Source: Albidovulum sediminicola (GTDB taxonomy: Bacteria > Pseudomonadota > Alphaproteobacteria > Rhodobacterales > Rhodobacteraceae). From it: a stretch of DNA of 64,000 bases. Below the pieces are notes generated by a model. It had not been told where the DNA came from, searched no databases, and worked only from the letters and a program-made list of their open reading frames with translations. Position numbers and translations under genes: made by a program. The DNA is taken from positions 1-64,000 of the forward strand of contig NZ_JAOWLA010000019.1 of assembly GCF_025751575.1 (NCBI RefSeq), in the 5' to 3' direction. Position 1 is the stretch's first letter. Each line of letters opens with the position of its first letter. Positions 27,221-36,798 of the stretch are shown here, piece after piece.

Positions 27221-29542
27221 GTGCCGTCATTTTCGACCACGCTTGAACAGGCAATCCACGCGGCCCTGGCGCTGGCAAACGCGCGACGGCACGAACTTGC
27301 GACGCTTGAACACCTTCTGCTTGCCCTGATCGACGAGCCCGAGGCTGCGAAGGTCATGCAGGCCTGCTCCGTCGATCTCGATGTGCTCAGAAAGACGCTT
27401 TCGGAGTTCATCGACGATGACCTCTCCACCCTCGTCACCGATGTCGAGGGGTCGGAGGCCGTGCCCACCGCCGCCTTCCAGCGGGTGATCCAGCGGGCCG
27501 CCATCCATGTCCAGTCCTCGGGCCGGACCGAGGTGACGGGGGCCAATGTCCTGGTCGCGATCTTCGCGGAACGGGAATCGAACGCGGCCTATTTCCTCCA
27601 GGAACAGGACATGACCCGCTACGACGCGGTCAACTTCATCGCCCATGGCGTGGCCAAGGACCCGTCCTTCGGCGAAACCCGCCCGGTCAGCGGCGCGCAT
27701 GAACAGGACGCCAAGACCGAGGAGAAGACCGACGGCGAGGCCAAGGAATCCGCGCTGGCGAAATACTGCGTGGATTTGAACCAGAAGTCCAAGAAGGGCG
27801 ACGTCGACCCGCTGATCGGGCGCGAATCCGAGATCGAGCGCTGCATCCAGGTGCTTTGCCGCCGCCGCAAGAACAACCCGCTTCTGGTGGGCGATCCCGG
27901 CGTAGGCAAGACCGCGATCGCGGAAGGCCTGGCGCTGAAGATCACGCGCGGCGAAACGCCCGAGGTGCTGAAGGGATCGACGATCTTTTCGCTCGACATG
28001 GGCGCGCTTCTGGCCGGCACCCGCTATCGCGGCGATTTCGAGGAGCGGCTGAAGGCCGTCGTGAAGGAGCTTGAGGACCATCCCGACGCGATCCTCTTCA
28101 TCGACGAGATCCACACCGTGATCGGCGCGGGGGCGACCTCGGGCGGGGCGATGGATGCCTCCAACCTGCTCAAGCCCGCGCTTCAGGGCGGCAAGCTGCG
28201 CTGCATGGGCTCCACGACCTACAAGGAGTTCCGCCAGCACTTCGAAAAGGACCGGGCGCTCTCGCGGCGATTCCAGAAGATCGACGTGAACGAACCCTCG
28301 GTCGATGACACGGTGAAGATCCTGATGGGGCTCAAGCCCTATTTCGAAAAGCACCACGACCTGCACTACACCAAGGACGCGATCAAGGCGGCGGTGGACC
28401 TGTCGGCCCGCTACATTCACGACCGCAAGCTGCCCGACAAGGCCATCGACGTGATCGACGAGGCCGGCGCGGCGCAGCACCTGGTTTCCGAATCCAAGCG
28501 CCGCAAGACCATCGGCCCGAAAGAGATCGAGGCCGTGGTGGCCAAGATCGCCCGCATCCCGCCCAAGAACGTCTCAAAGGACGATGCGGAGGTGCTGCGC
28601 GACCTGGAACGGACGCTCAAGCGCGTGGTCTTCGGCCAAGACAAGGCGATCGAAGCGCTCAGCTCGGCGATCAAGCTTGCCCGGGCGGGGCTGCGCGAGC
28701 CCGAAAAGCCCATCGGCAACTACCTGTTCGCCGGCCCGACCGGCGTCGGCAAGACCGAGGTCGCCAAGCAACTGGCCGACAGCCTGGGGGTGGAGCTTCT
28801 GCGCTTCGACATGTCGGAATACATGGAGAAGCACGCGGTTTCCCGCCTGATCGGCGCGCCTCCGGGTTACGTGGGCTTCGACCAGGGTGGCATGCTGACC
28901 GATGGCGTGGATCAGCACCCGCATTGCGTGCTGCTGCTGGACGAGATCGAGAAGGCGCACCCGGATGTCTACAACATCCTGTTGCAGGTGATGGACCACG
29001 GCAAGCTGACCGATCACAACGGTCGCCAGGTCGATTTCCGCAACGTGATCCTGATCATGACCTCGAACGCGGGCGCCTCCGAACAGGCCAAGGCGGCCTT
29101 CGGCTTCGGCCGCGAACGGCGCGAGGGCGAGGATACGGCGGCGATCGAGCGGACCTTCACGCCGGAGTTCCGCAACCGCCTGGACGCGGTGATCTCCTTC
29201 GCGCCGCTGTCGCGGGACATCGTCATGCAGGTCGTCGACAAGTTCGTCCTGCAGCTTGAAGCGCAGCTGATGGACCGCAATGTCCATATCGAACTGTCGC
29301 CCGAGGCCGCCAACTGGATCGCTGAGAAGGGCTATGACGACAAGATGGGCGCGCGCCCGCTCTCCCGCGTCATCCAGGAGCATATCAAGAAGCCGCTGGC
29401 GGAGGAATTGCTCTTCGGCAAGCTCACCAAGGGCGGGGTCGTGCGGGTCCTGGTCAAGGACGGCAAGATCGAGTTGAAGGTCGAAGAGCCGCAGCAACGC
29501 CGGATCACCGGATCGAAGCCGCCGCTTCTGACCGCCGACTAG
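27221..29542 (+). CDS. clpA: ATP-dependent Clp protease ATP-binding subunit ClpA
   Basis: A 773-residue AAA+ unfoldase that feeds substrates to ClpP. The N-domain (about 1-145) starts VPSFSTTLEQAIHAAL with HELATLEHLLLAL. AAA-1 has Walker A GDPGVGKTAIAEG and Walker B AILFIDEIHTVIGAG; AAA-2 has GPTGVGKTEVAKQL and VLLLDEIEKAHPDV. The D1-D2 linker is short, without the ClpB middle domain, confirming ClpA. The start is GTG, with a strong GGAGAAGGAG 7 bases upstream. clpS is not directly upstream. A terminator follows. Confidence 0.97.
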   Translation: MPSFSTTLEQAIHAALALANARRHELATLEHLLLALIDEPEAAKVMQACSVDLDVLRKTLSEFIDDDLSTLVTDVEGSEAVPTAAFQRVIQRAAIHVQSSGRTEVTGANVLVAIFAERESNAAYFLQEQDMTRYDAVNFIAHGVAKDPSFGETRPVSGAHEQDAKTEEKTDGEAKESALAKYCVDLNQKSKKGDVDPLIGRESEIERCIQVLCRRRKNNPLLVGDPGVGKTAIAEGLALKITRGETPEVLKGSTIFSLDMGALLAGTRYRGDFEERLKAVVKELEDHPDAILFIDEIHTVIGAGATSGGAMDASNLLKPALQGGKLRCMGSTTYKEFRQHFEKDRALSRRFQKIDVNEPSVDDTVKILMGLKPYFEKHHDLHYTKDAIKAAVDLSARYIHDRKLPDKAIDVIDEAGAAQHLVSESKRRKTIGPKEIEAVVAKIARIPPKNVSKDDAEVLRDLERTLKRVVFGQDKAIEALSSAIKLARAGLREPEKPIGNYLFAGPTGVGKTEVAKQLADSLGVELLRFDMSEYMEKHAVSRLIGAPPGYVGFDQGGMLTDGVDQHPHCVLLLDEIEKAHPDVYNILLQVMDHGKLTDHNGRQVDFRNVILIMTSNAGASEQAKAAFGFGRERREGEDTAAIERTFTPEFRNRLDAVISFAPLSRDIVMQVVDKFVLQLEAQLMDRNVHIELSPEAANWIAEKGYDDKMGARPLSRVIQEHIKKPLAEELLFGKLTKGGVVRVLVKDGKIELKVEEPQQRRITGSKPPLLTAD

Positions 29543-29566
29543 GCGCAGCAGAGCCTGTGTTGAACG

Positions 29567-29590
29567 GGGGCGGCCAAGGCCGCCCCTTTC
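29567..29590 (+). terminator. Rho-independent terminator after clpA
   Basis: Stem GGGGCGGCC/GGCCGCCCC (29567-29575, 29578-29586) closing on a tiny loop, followed by TTTC. It lies 24 bases after the clpA stop, between convergent clpA and the Rid gene. Confidence 0.75.
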
Positions 29591-29597
29591 TCATGCC

Positions 29598-29984
29598 TCA
29601 TACCCGCGCCGCGACGGCCTGGACCTTGATCCGGCCGCCAAAGGGCAAGGCCACCGCCTGATAGATGGTGCGCGCCGGCCGCCGGCCTTCGGGGAAGAGC
29701 GCGCCGTAAAGCGCGTTTACCTCGGCCACATCCGCCAGGTCGATGAAGGCCAGATCGACATAGACGATCTCGGACCGCGCGAACCCGGCCGCCTCGGCGA
29801 TGCGAAACACATGGGCGAAGGCCCGCTCCGCCTCTTCGCCCGCAGTGCCGGGCTGGTACTTTCCATCGGGGCCGACCGAAAGCTGGCCGCTGATCCAGCA
29901 TTGGTTGCCGACCACGACGGCATTGCTGATTGGCGAGGGCGATGGCGGCACGCCGTCCACCGCAACGATGTATCTTGTGGTCAT
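29598..29984 (-). CDS. Rid family protein (RidA/YjgF-like)
   Basis: A 128-residue YjgF/YER057c-fold protein. It shows SNAVVVGNQCWISGQLSVGPDGKY, read across two strands, QTEEAERAFAH-like GEEAERAFAHVF, IVYVDLAFIDLADVAEVN, and the C-terminal ARTIYQAVALPFGGRIKVQAVAA. The Arg in PARTIYQ corresponds to the substrate-contacting Arg of imine deaminases. RidA hydrolyses reactive enamines from PLP enzymes; whether this member is RidA itself or another Rid subgroup is unclear. Confidence 0.85.
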   Translation of the reverse strand: MTTRYIVAVDGVPPSPSPISNAVVVGNQCWISGQLSVGPDGKYQPGTAGEEAERAFAHVFRIAEAAGFARSEIVYVDLAFIDLADVAEVNALYGALFPEGRRPARTIYQAVALPFGGRIKVQAVAARV

Positions 29985-30086
29985 GGGGCGCTCCCTGTTC
30001 GACCCCGTACCCCGGCACGGCCCGATTGCCGGCAGAGGTGGATCGCGCGCCCCGAGCCTACCACGGGCGGCTGCGGGTCCCGCGCC

Positions 30087-31709
30087 CTATCGCTCGGTCA
30101 GCTTCAATTCGATCCGGCGGTTCTGCGCGCGCGCCTCCGCCGTATCGCCCTCGGCCACCGGGCGATATTCGCCAAAGCCGGTCGCCGCCATGCGCTGCGG
30201 CGGGAAGCCCAGGTCGTCCTGCATGAAACGCACGACCGAAAGCGCCCGCGCCTGGCTGAGTTCCCAGTTATCCCGGAACTGGCCGCTGGAGATCGGCACA
30301 TTGTCGGTATGGCCGTCCACCCGGATGATCCAGTCGATGGCGGGCGGGATCTGGTCGGAGATGTCGCGAAGGATGGACACCACACCCGCGATCTGGGACT
30401 GACCTTCGCCCGAAAGCTGGGCCGAGCCGGTTTCGAACAGCACCTCCGAGGAAAAGACGAAGCGGTCGCCGACGACGCGCACGCCCTCGCGGCCCGCCAG
30501 AACCTCCGACAGCTTGCCGAAGAACTCGGAGCGATACCTGGCGAGTTGCTTGGTCTCGTCACGCAGCGATTTCGCCTCTTCCTCCAGCCGTTTGCGCTCG
30601 GCCTCTTCCAGTTCCGCCCGCAGGCGTTGCTCGGACGCAACCTGCGCCAGGGCGGAGTTCAACTGGCTGCCCAGGCTTTCAATCTGCACCTTGGCCTCGG
30701 CGTCACGCGCGGCCGAGGCGTCAAGCAGGCTCTGAAGCGATCCCAGCTGCGTGCGCAGAGCGGCCAGTTGCTGGTTCAGAAGCGCCACGTTGCGCTGTGC
30801 GGCAAGGGAGACCTCCTTCTGCTTCGCGAGCTCCTCTTCGGCGAACGCCAGAAGGGCCGCCTTGCGCTCAGCCTCGGTCCTGCCCTCGGCGTCCCTGCCT
30901 TGGGCCGCGGCCAGAAGGGTCAGCGTCTCCTCCGCCTCCTTGCGCTTTTCCTCCAGCGCCAGCGTCATCGCCGTCAGTTCGCCTTCCGAGGACTTGAGCC
31001 TTTCGCGCAGCAGTGCGGCGGCGGCAGCCTCGGCCAGGCGGTCCTTCTCGGCCTCGCTCAACTGCTCCTGTGCCTCGGCCAGCGCGGCGTCCCGCGCTTC
31101 GGCGCGCGCGCGCAGATCGGCGATCAGCGCGTTCATCGCGTCACGGCGCGCGGCGGCAAGGCGGGCGGCCTCGGCCTGGGCGTCGACCTCGTCCCGTGCC
31201 TTGGCAAGCGCAAGGTTCAGTGCCTCCTGATCCGAGAGCAGCCGGTCGCGCGTTTCCGTCAGGTCCTGAACTTCCGCCCGCGCGCTGTCCCGCTCGGACA
31301 GGAGGGAGGCGACCTGAGCCTCGAAGGTCGTGATGCGCGCGCTGGCTTGCGCCAGTTCGGCGGCCTGCCCCTCGACCTGCCGCGTCAGGGTCGCGATCAA
31401 GACCGATTGGCGGTCAGCCTCGCTGCGCGCGGCGCTCAGGTCGGCGTTCAAGCCCTGCACCTCGACCTCGAAGGCGGCGGAGCGGTCGCGCTCCAGCCCA
31501 AGCGCGTCGGCAAGCCCCGCGACCTGGTCGGCCAGCGCGGCCAATTCGTCGTCCTGATTGTCGATGGTTTCGCGCAATGTGAACTGCACGATCATGAAGA
31601 TCGTCAGCACGAACATCAGCACCATGAGAAGCGCCGTCATCGCATCGACGAAACCGGGCCAGATATTGGTGGAGAATCTTTGGCCGCCGCGTCCGTTCGA
31701 CTGCGCCAT
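30087..31709 (-). CDS. MotB-like stator protein: TM helix, long coiled coil, OmpA domain
   Basis: A 540-residue inner-membrane protein. A single N-terminal helix (about residues 18-45) contains FVDAMTALLMVLMF with Asp22 in the position of the ion-conducting Asp of MotB. A very long coiled coil, rich in A/E/R/L, spans about 50-390. The C-terminal OmpA/MotB peptidoglycan-binding domain (about 405-538) shows FETGSAQLSGEGQSQI, RVDGHTDNVPI, LSQARALSVVRFM and AQNRRIEL. It lies 3 bases after its MotA/ExbB-like partner, so the pair likely forms an ion-driven complex tied to the cell wall. The role is unknown; it is probably not flagellar. Confidence 0.87.
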   Translation of the reverse strand: MAQSNGRGGQRFSTNIWPGFVDAMTALLMVLMFVLTIFMIVQFTLRETIDNQDDELAALADQVAGLADALGLERDRSAAFEVEVQGLNADLSAARSEADRQSVLIATLTRQVEGQAAELAQASARITTFEAQVASLLSERDSARAEVQDLTETRDRLLSDQEALNLALAKARDEVDAQAEAARLAAARRDAMNALIADLRARAEARDAALAEAQEQLSEAEKDRLAEAAAAALLRERLKSSEGELTAMTLALEEKRKEAEETLTLLAAAQGRDAEGRTEAERKAALLAFAEEELAKQKEVSLAAQRNVALLNQQLAALRTQLGSLQSLLDASAARDAEAKVQIESLGSQLNSALAQVASEQRLRAELEEAERKRLEEEAKSLRDETKQLARYRSEFFGKLSEVLAGREGVRVVGDRFVFSSEVLFETGSAQLSGEGQSQIAGVVSILRDISDQIPPAIDWIIRVDGHTDNVPISSGQFRDNWELSQARALSVVRFMQDDLGFPPQRMAATGFGEYRPVAEGDTAEARAQNRRIELKLTER

Positions 31710-31712
31710 GGC

Positions 31713-32930
31713 CTAGTCCTTCCGCGGCGGGGCCGAGGGCTCGATCCGGACGAGCGAGCGCACCGCGCGCGTCAGTTGCGCGATGTCTGAACGCAACTCC
31801 GCCACCGCTTCCTGCCGGCCCGCCGCGACCTCTTCGAGGATCTTCAGAAGCTGGATGTCGATCGAGCGCAGGCGCATCCGCGCCTCGGCGTCGCCACCGT
31901 CCAGACCGGGCCCAGCCGCGTTCCGTTCGATCAGCGCGACCAGCCTGTCCTGCCCGTCGGCGATCCGCGCCAGAACCGGGCTGGTGTCCGGGAGGGGCGC
32001 GGGTGGCGCGGCGGCGGGGGCGCTGTCCGCCATCATCTGGATCGCCTGCGCGAGCTTCGAGAGCGTATCGTCGGTCCGGATGCGGCCGGCCTCCGCCTGG
32101 GCGATCAGGTCGGTCAGCGCCTCCACCTGGTTGGCCATCTGGTCGATGACATCGGCAAGGCCCGCGCCATCGACCCCGCCCTCGCCGTCCGAGCCGGCAA
32201 GGCTGAGACGGGTGAAGGAGGACAGCCAGTCCTCAAGCTCCGAATAGAAGCGGTTCTGCCCGTGGCCCGCGAAGAGTTCCAGAAGCCCGACGACAAGCGA
32301 GCCCGCAAGGCCGAGCAGCGAGGACGAAAAGGCCGTGCCCATGCCGCCCAGCTGCGCCTCAAGCCCGGTCATCAGCTTGTCAAAGACCTGAAGCCCGCTT
32401 TCGCCCTCCTGCGGGGCGAGCGCGCGGATCGTGTCGACCACCGCCGGGACCGTCGTCGCCAGGCCGTAGAAGGTGCCGAGCAGGCCAAGGAAGATCAGCA
32501 GGTTGATCAGGTAGCGCGTGATGTCACGCTCTTCATCGATGCGGACCGAGACGGACTCGAGGATCGAGCGGGCGGAAGAGTTCGAGATATGGCTGCTGCG
32601 CGCGCTGCGGCTGCGCAGGAGCGCTGCAAGCGGCGCCAGCATCCGCGGGGCGATCGTGATCTCATGCCCCGGTCGCTGGCCCGCGAAGCCCTCGATCCAG
32701 CTGACCGACTGCACCAGCTGCACGACCTGCCAGAAACAGGTCAAGACGCCAAGGACGAAGACCCCCAGGATCAGCCCGTTGAGATAGGGGTTGGCCAGGA
32801 AGATGGGGGAGATCCGCGCAAAGGCGAAATAGGCCCCGGCGCTGACCAGGCCGATGACGATCAACATCATCAGGACCTGGCGGACGGGTTGCGAAAACAG
32901 CGGCTCGGCCTCGCGCGCGGGTTTGATCAT
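31713..32930 (-). CDS. MotA/TolQ/ExbB-like membrane protein
   Basis: A 405-residue protein with about four membrane helices: VLMMLIVIGLVSAGAYFAFA, LILGVFVLGVLTCFW, then the conserved pair NLLIFLGLLGTFYGLATTVP and GMGTAFSSSLLGLAGSLVVGLLEL, which is the MotA_ExbB proton-channel signature. The C-terminal 160 residues are cytoplasmic and helical (ADVIDQMANQVEALTDLIAQ and following). ATG 32930 has GGAAG 9 bases upstream and is preferred to an in-frame ATG at 32954. It would form the ion channel with the MotB-like protein encoded 3 bases downstream. Confidence 0.85.
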   Translation of the reverse strand: MIKPAREAEPLFSQPVRQVLMMLIVIGLVSAGAYFAFARISPIFLANPYLNGLILGVFVLGVLTCFWQVVQLVQSVSWIEGFAGQRPGHEITIAPRMLAPLAALLRSRSARSSHISNSSARSILESVSVRIDEERDITRYLINLLIFLGLLGTFYGLATTVPAVVDTIRALAPQEGESGLQVFDKLMTGLEAQLGGMGTAFSSSLLGLAGSLVVGLLELFAGHGQNRFYSELEDWLSSFTRLSLAGSDGEGGVDGAGLADVIDQMANQVEALTDLIAQAEAGRIRTDDTLSKLAQAIQMMADSAPAAAPPAPLPDTSPVLARIADGQDRLVALIERNAAGPGLDGGDAEARMRLRSIDIQLLKILEEVAAGRQEAVAELRSDIAQLTRAVRSLVRIEPSAPPRKD

Positions 32931-33002
32931 CTGGTGGCTTCCCGTTCTTTCCACCCGACAATAGGCGGGGGCGGGGGGCCTGCCAAGCCCGTGTTGCGCG
33001 CC

Positions 33003-33557
33003 TCAGCGCCCTGGCTTGCCTGACCGGTGCGCCTGCACCCGCGCGACCAGCCAATCGAGGTCGGGATCGGACAATCCCAGCTCCGCCAGATGCGCGGCGG
33101 TGTTGCACAGGTAGTCGACGTTCGGCCCGCGCCCGCCCACCGCGCGGGCGATGATCTGCGCCTGGTCCTCAAGCGCCAGGCCCCCGCAATACTGGACGTG
33201 ATCGGGGTCGATCACATAGGCGAGCGCCTCGACCTCGCGCCCGTCGGAAAGCGCCAGCGGCAGCGTCCTTTCGAGATAGGCGGCGGAGACCAGTTCCCGT
33301 TCGCGCAGATAGGCAAGCGTCGCCTCCGCGTCGTCCGGCGCGACGGCGAAGGCCACGCCATCGCAATGCGCGCCTTCCGCCGCGTCGAGCGCCAGCACAA
33401 GCCCCGGTTCCTCCGGCGTGCCGCGGTGATGGATCGAGCGCATGCAGAACGACCGATGCCAGCCCGAAAGCCGCGCGATGGCGCGTTCGGTATAGGCGAA
33501 ACCCGGCTCCCAGATCAGCGATCCATAGCCGAAGACCCACAGGCTGTTGAAGTTCAT
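33003..33557 (-). CDS. ChaC-like gamma-glutamylcyclotransferase
   Basis: A 184-residue cytoplasmic enzyme. The substrate loop VFGYGSLIW sits at residues 8-16. GWHRSFCMRSIHHRGTPEEPG and ALDAAEGAHCDGVAF are ChaC features, and the catalytic Glu is one of the two in LRERELVSAAY (E86/E88). The C-terminus has QYCGGLALEDQAQIIARAVG and GPNVDYLCNTAAHL. ChaC proteins degrade glutathione to 5-oxoproline and Cys-Gly. ATG 33557 gives the normal N-terminus; the frame is open upstream. It is divergent from the DUF2125 gene. Confidence 0.9.
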   Translation of the reverse strand: MNFNSLWVFGYGSLIWEPGFAYTERAIARLSGWHRSFCMRSIHHRGTPEEPGLVLALDAAEGAHCDGVAFAVAPDDAEATLAYLRERELVSAAYLERTLPLALSDGREVEALAYVIDPDHVQYCGGLALEDQAQIIARAVGGRGPNVDYLCNTAAHLAELGLSDPDLDWLVARVQAHRSGKPGR

Positions 33558-33628
33558 GCACTGGCCCCCTCCACGCCGGGCCTGTAAACACCATCTGCAA
33601 GGATCAGGAAAGACCCCAGGGGGCGTCA

Positions 33629-34594
33629 ATGCGCAAGCTCATGTCACTCGCCATTCTGCTCACGGCCCTTTACGGCGGCTATTGGTTCGTTGGCTCGCGC
33701 GCCGTGCTTTCGGGGGTGGAAACGGCGCTGAGCCGGCTCCGGGATCAGGGTCAGGTCAACTACGCCTCGATCGGGCTCGTGGGCTTTCCCTCGCGCTTCG
33801 ACCTGACGGTCGAGGCGCCGGAGGTGCGCGGGCAGGACATCAGCTGGGCCGCGCCGTTCCTCCAGGTCTTCGCGCTGTCCTACAAGCCCAACCAGATCAT
33901 CGCGGTCTGGCCGCACGAACAGACGGTGACGCTGGCCGGGCAGCGCTTCGACCTGGGGGCGGAGGACATGCGCGCAAGCGCGCTTTTCGGCGCAGACACC
34001 TCACTGCCGCTCGACCATGCGCAGATGGTGGTCAAGGCGCCGACGCTGGCCGCCGCCCTGGGCTGGCGCGCCTCCGCGACCGAGGCGCGCCTGGCCACCC
34101 AGTCGATCTCGGACGACGGCCGGGCGCACCGCGTCGGGGTCGAGATCACAGGGATCGAAATGACAGGCGCCGCCCCGACCGGGTTGGGCGCAACGCCCGT
34201 CGAACGCGCCTATCTGGATGCGACGCTGAGCTTCGACCGCCCCATCGACCGGTTCGCAGGCGAAACCGTGCCGCGCCTTGCCCGCGCCGAGATCGACGAG
34301 GCGCGGCTGGTCTGGGGCGACATGCGCGCCGAGGCCGACGGCACGGTCGAGGTGACACCCTCGGGCACGCCGGAAGGCAAGCTGACGGTCAAGCTGGTCC
34401 AGTGGCGCCAGATGCTGGACGCCGCGCGCGAAATGGCGCTCCTTTCCCCCGTCGATGCGGCGAACCTGGAGCGGATGCTGGACGGAATCTCGCGCGGGAC
34501 GGCAGACCCCGACAGCGTCAGCCTGCCCTTCACGCTGCGGCAGGGGATGGTCTATCTGGGCCCCTTCGCGCTGGGTCCAGCGCCACGGCTCTAG
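33629..34594 (+). CDS. DUF2125 domain protein, membrane-anchored/periplasmic
   Basis: A 321-residue protein of the DUF2125 family. An uncleaved signal or anchor helix (MRKLMSLAILLTALYGGYWF) is followed by a periplasmic domain with VNYASIGLVGFPSRFDLTVE and the typical SWAAPFLQVFALSYKPNQII, ending LRQGMVYLGPFALGPAP. The beta-rich composition resembles AsmA/YdgA-type intermembrane proteins, but the function is unknown. GGGGGC lies just upstream of the ATG. The TAG stop shares a CTAG with the convergent tyrC stop. Confidence 0.87.
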   Translation: MRKLMSLAILLTALYGGYWFVGSRAVLSGVETALSRLRDQGQVNYASIGLVGFPSRFDLTVEAPEVRGQDISWAAPFLQVFALSYKPNQIIAVWPHEQTVTLAGQRFDLGAEDMRASALFGADTSLPLDHAQMVVKAPTLAAALGWRASATEARLATQSISDDGRAHRVGVEITGIEMTGAAPTGLGATPVERAYLDATLSFDRPIDRFAGETVPRLARAEIDEARLVWGDMRAEADGTVEVTPSGTPEGKLTVKLVQWRQMLDAAREMALLSPVDAANLERMLDGISRGTADPDSVSLPFTLRQGMVYLGPFALGPAPRL

Positions 34595-35514
34595 CCCTCG
34601 GACGGTTTCGTGCGGCCGAAATCCGGGGCGGCGGTGTCCTGCCCCGCCTCGATGATGCTGCGGCGGATGGCGCGGGTGCGCGTGAAATAATCGTGCAGAA
34701 GCTGGCCGTCGCCCATCCGGATCGCGCGTTGAAGCACGAAAAGCTCCTCGGTGAAGCGGCCGAGGATATCCAGCGTCGCCTCCCTGTTGGTCAGGAACAC
34801 GTCGCGCCACATCGTCGGGTCCGAGGCCGCGATACGGGTGAAATCCCTGAACCCCGCGGCGGAATACTTGATGACCTCGCTTTCGGTCACGCGGCGCAGG
34901 TGGTCGGCCACGCCCACCATCGTATAGGCGATCAGGTGCGGCGTATGGCTGGTCACGGCCAGCACGAGGTCGTGATGGGCCGCGTCCATCTCATCGACAT
35001 TCGCCCCCATCGCCTCCCACAGCGACCGCAGCCGGGCCACGGCCTCGGGCGCGGCGGTCCCGGGGATCAGGATATGCCAGCGGTTCTGGAAGAGCGTTGC
35101 AAAGCCGGAATGCGGCCCCGAATGCTCGGTCCCGGCCAGCGGGTGGCCAGGTACGAAATGGACGCCCTCGGGCAGATGCGGGGAAACGGCGTCAACGACG
35201 GCCTGCTTGACCGATCCCACGTCGGTGACGGTAGCGCCGGGTTTCAGGTGCGGGCCGATCTCCTCAGCGACGGCGCCCATGGCGCCCACGGGCACCGCCA
35301 GGACGATCAGATCCGCGCCCTTCGCGGCCTCTGCGGCGGTTTCGAAGACCTCGTCGCAAAAGCCGATCTCCAGCGCGGCGGCACGGGTTTCGGCGGAACG
35401 CGCATGCCCCGCGATCGTGCCCGCGAGGCCCCATTTCTTCATCGCATGGCCCATCGAGGACGCGATCAGCCCGAGCCCGATCAAGGCCACGCGGTCATAG
35501 ATGGGCCGGCTCAT
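34591..35514 (-). CDS. tyrC: Prephenate/arogenate dehydrogenase family protein
   Basis: A 307-residue NAD(P)-dependent enzyme of tyrosine biosynthesis. The Rossmann motif [31 protein letters not shown], the substrate-loop [11 protein letters not shown], and SHTPHLIAY (catalytic His region) are present. It oxidatively decarboxylates prephenate or arogenate, and specificity is not readable. The ATG overlaps the hisC stop (ATGA): a coupled hisC-tyrC pair is common in alphaproteobacteria, where the HisC-like aminotransferase also acts on aromatic precursors. Confidence 0.92.
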   Translation of the reverse strand: MSRPIYDRVALIGLGLIASSMGHAMKKWGLAGTIAGHARSAETRAAALEIGFCDEVFETAAEAAKGADLIVLAVPVGAMGAVAEEIGPHLKPGATVTDVGSVKQAVVDAVSPHLPEGVHFVPGHPLAGTEHSGPHSGFATLFQNRWHILIPGTAAPEAVARLRSLWEAMGANVDEMDAAHHDLVLAVTSHTPHLIAYTMVGVADHLRRVTESEVIKYSAAGFRDFTRIAASDPTMWRDVFLTNREATLDILGRFTEELFVLQRAIRMGDGQLLHDYFTRTRAIRRSIIEAGQDTAAPDFGRTKPSEG

Positions 35515-36596
35515 TTCTGTCCCTTGAACTGGCCGATGGCATGGGCCACCCGGCGGCAGGACGCCTCGTCCCCGATCGTGATACGCAGGCAGTGGGGCAG
35601 ACCGTAGCCCGCCACGCGCCGTACGATCAGCCCCTGGGTCTGAAGATAGGCATCGCAGGCGGCGGCTTCCGCCTCATCCGCGAAGCGGGCCAGGATGAAG
35701 TTCGCGGTCGAGGTGTCCGAGGGCACGCCGCGTTCGGCCAGCGCCTCGGCCAGCCAGGCGCGCAGGCGGGTGTTTTCCGCCCGGCAGCGGTCCACATGGT
35801 CCTGGTCGCGCACGGCGGCCTCGGCGGTGTCAAGCTGCGCGCTGGACAAGTTGAAGGGGCCACGGATGCGGTTGAGGACATCGATGATCGACTTGGGCCC
35901 GTAGCCCCAGCCGATCCGAAGCCCACCCAGCCCGTAGATCTTGGAGAAGGTCCGCGTCATGAAGACGTTCGAGCGGCGGGCGATCAGCTCCGCCCCGCCA
36001 TCGAACCCCTCGACATATTCCGCATAGGCCCCGTCGAGCACAAGGATCGCCTGCTTCGGAAGGCCGGCCGCCAGGCGCTCGACCTCGGCCGGGCCGATCA
36101 TCGTGCCGGTCGGGTTGTTCGGGTTGGCGATGAACACCAGCTTCGTGCGCCGCGTGCAGGCCGCCAGAAGGGCATCGACATCGGTCGTCCGTTCCCGCTC
36201 GCGCACCGATACGGGCGTGGCGCCCGCCGCCATCGCCGAGATGCGGTACATCAGGAACCCGTGTTCGGTGAACACAACCTCGTCGCGCGGACCGGCATAG
36301 GCCTGGCACAGGAAGTGGATGATCTCGTCCGAGCCCACGCCGCAGATGATGCGGGCCGGGTCGAGCCCGTGCGCCTCTCCGATGGCCTGGCGCAACGCGA
36401 GGTGATCGGTGTTCGGGTAGCGGTGCAGCTTGTGGACGGCGCGCTGGAACGCTTCCTTGGCCTTGTCCGAGGGACCGAAGGGATTTTCGTTCGAGCTGAG
36501 CTTGATCGCGTCGCTGATGCCTGCGACATGCGCCGCACCGCCCTCGTAAAGGGCGATGTCCATAATGCCCGGCTGCGGGCGGATGGGATCGGTCAT
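35511..36596 (-). CDS. hisC: Histidinol-phosphate / aromatic aminotransferase
   Basis: A 361-residue fold-type I PLP aminotransferase. Signatures: [52 protein letters not shown], the Schiff-base lysine in [17 protein letters not shown], and [17 protein letters not shown]. Family knowledge allows transamination of both imidazole acetol phosphate and aromatic keto acids. Its coupling to tyrC suggests it serves tyrosine and phenylalanine synthesis too. GGAG lies 10 bases before the ATG. rpsD and its terminator lie upstream. Confidence 0.94.
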   Translation of the reverse strand: MTDPIRPQPGIMDIALYEGGAAHVAGISDAIKLSSNENPFGPSDKAKEAFQRAVHKLHRYPNTDHLALRQAIGEAHGLDPARIICGVGSDEIIHFLCQAYAGPRDEVVFTEHGFLMYRISAMAAGATPVSVRERERTTDVDALLAACTRRTKLVFIANPNNPTGTMIGPAEVERLAAGLPKQAILVLDGAYAEYVEGFDGGAELIARRSNVFMTRTFSKIYGLGGLRIGWGYGPKSIIDVLNRIRGPFNLSSAQLDTAEAAVRDQDHVDRCRAENTRLRAWLAEALAERGVPSDTSTANFILARFADEAEAAACDAYLQTQGLIVRRVAGYGLPHCLRITIGDEASCRRVAHAIGQFKGQK

Positions 36597-36750
36597 GGCA
36601 GCGACTCCGCAGTTTCGCGCGCTTTCTAGCGGGCGTCAGGGCGCTAGACCAGACCTGAACGCGCGTCGCCGCCGCCGCGAGGGGGCGAGTGTTGCAGCCA
36701 TCGCACCTGTTCCCGCTACCACGGGCGGCCCGGGCCGGGGCGACCCAACG

Positions 36751-36780
36751 AAAAAGGGCCGCCCCCAAGGGCGGCCCTTT
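36751..36780 (-). terminator. Rho-independent terminator of rpsD
   Basis: Minus-strand perfect 12-bp stem (arms 36769-36780 and 36753-36764, AAAGGGCCGCCC/GGGCGGCCCTTT) with loop TTGG, continuing into TTTTT. It starts 18 bases past the rpsD stop. Confidence 0.92.
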
Positions 36781-36798
36781 CCAAACCAGTAGCGAAGA

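Noticed and set aside
30087-32930. Zorya-type anti-phage defence
   Set aside because: The ZorA/ZorB-like architecture is present, but no ZorC, ZorD or ZorE gene flanks it; neighbours are ordinary metabolic and DUF2125 genes.
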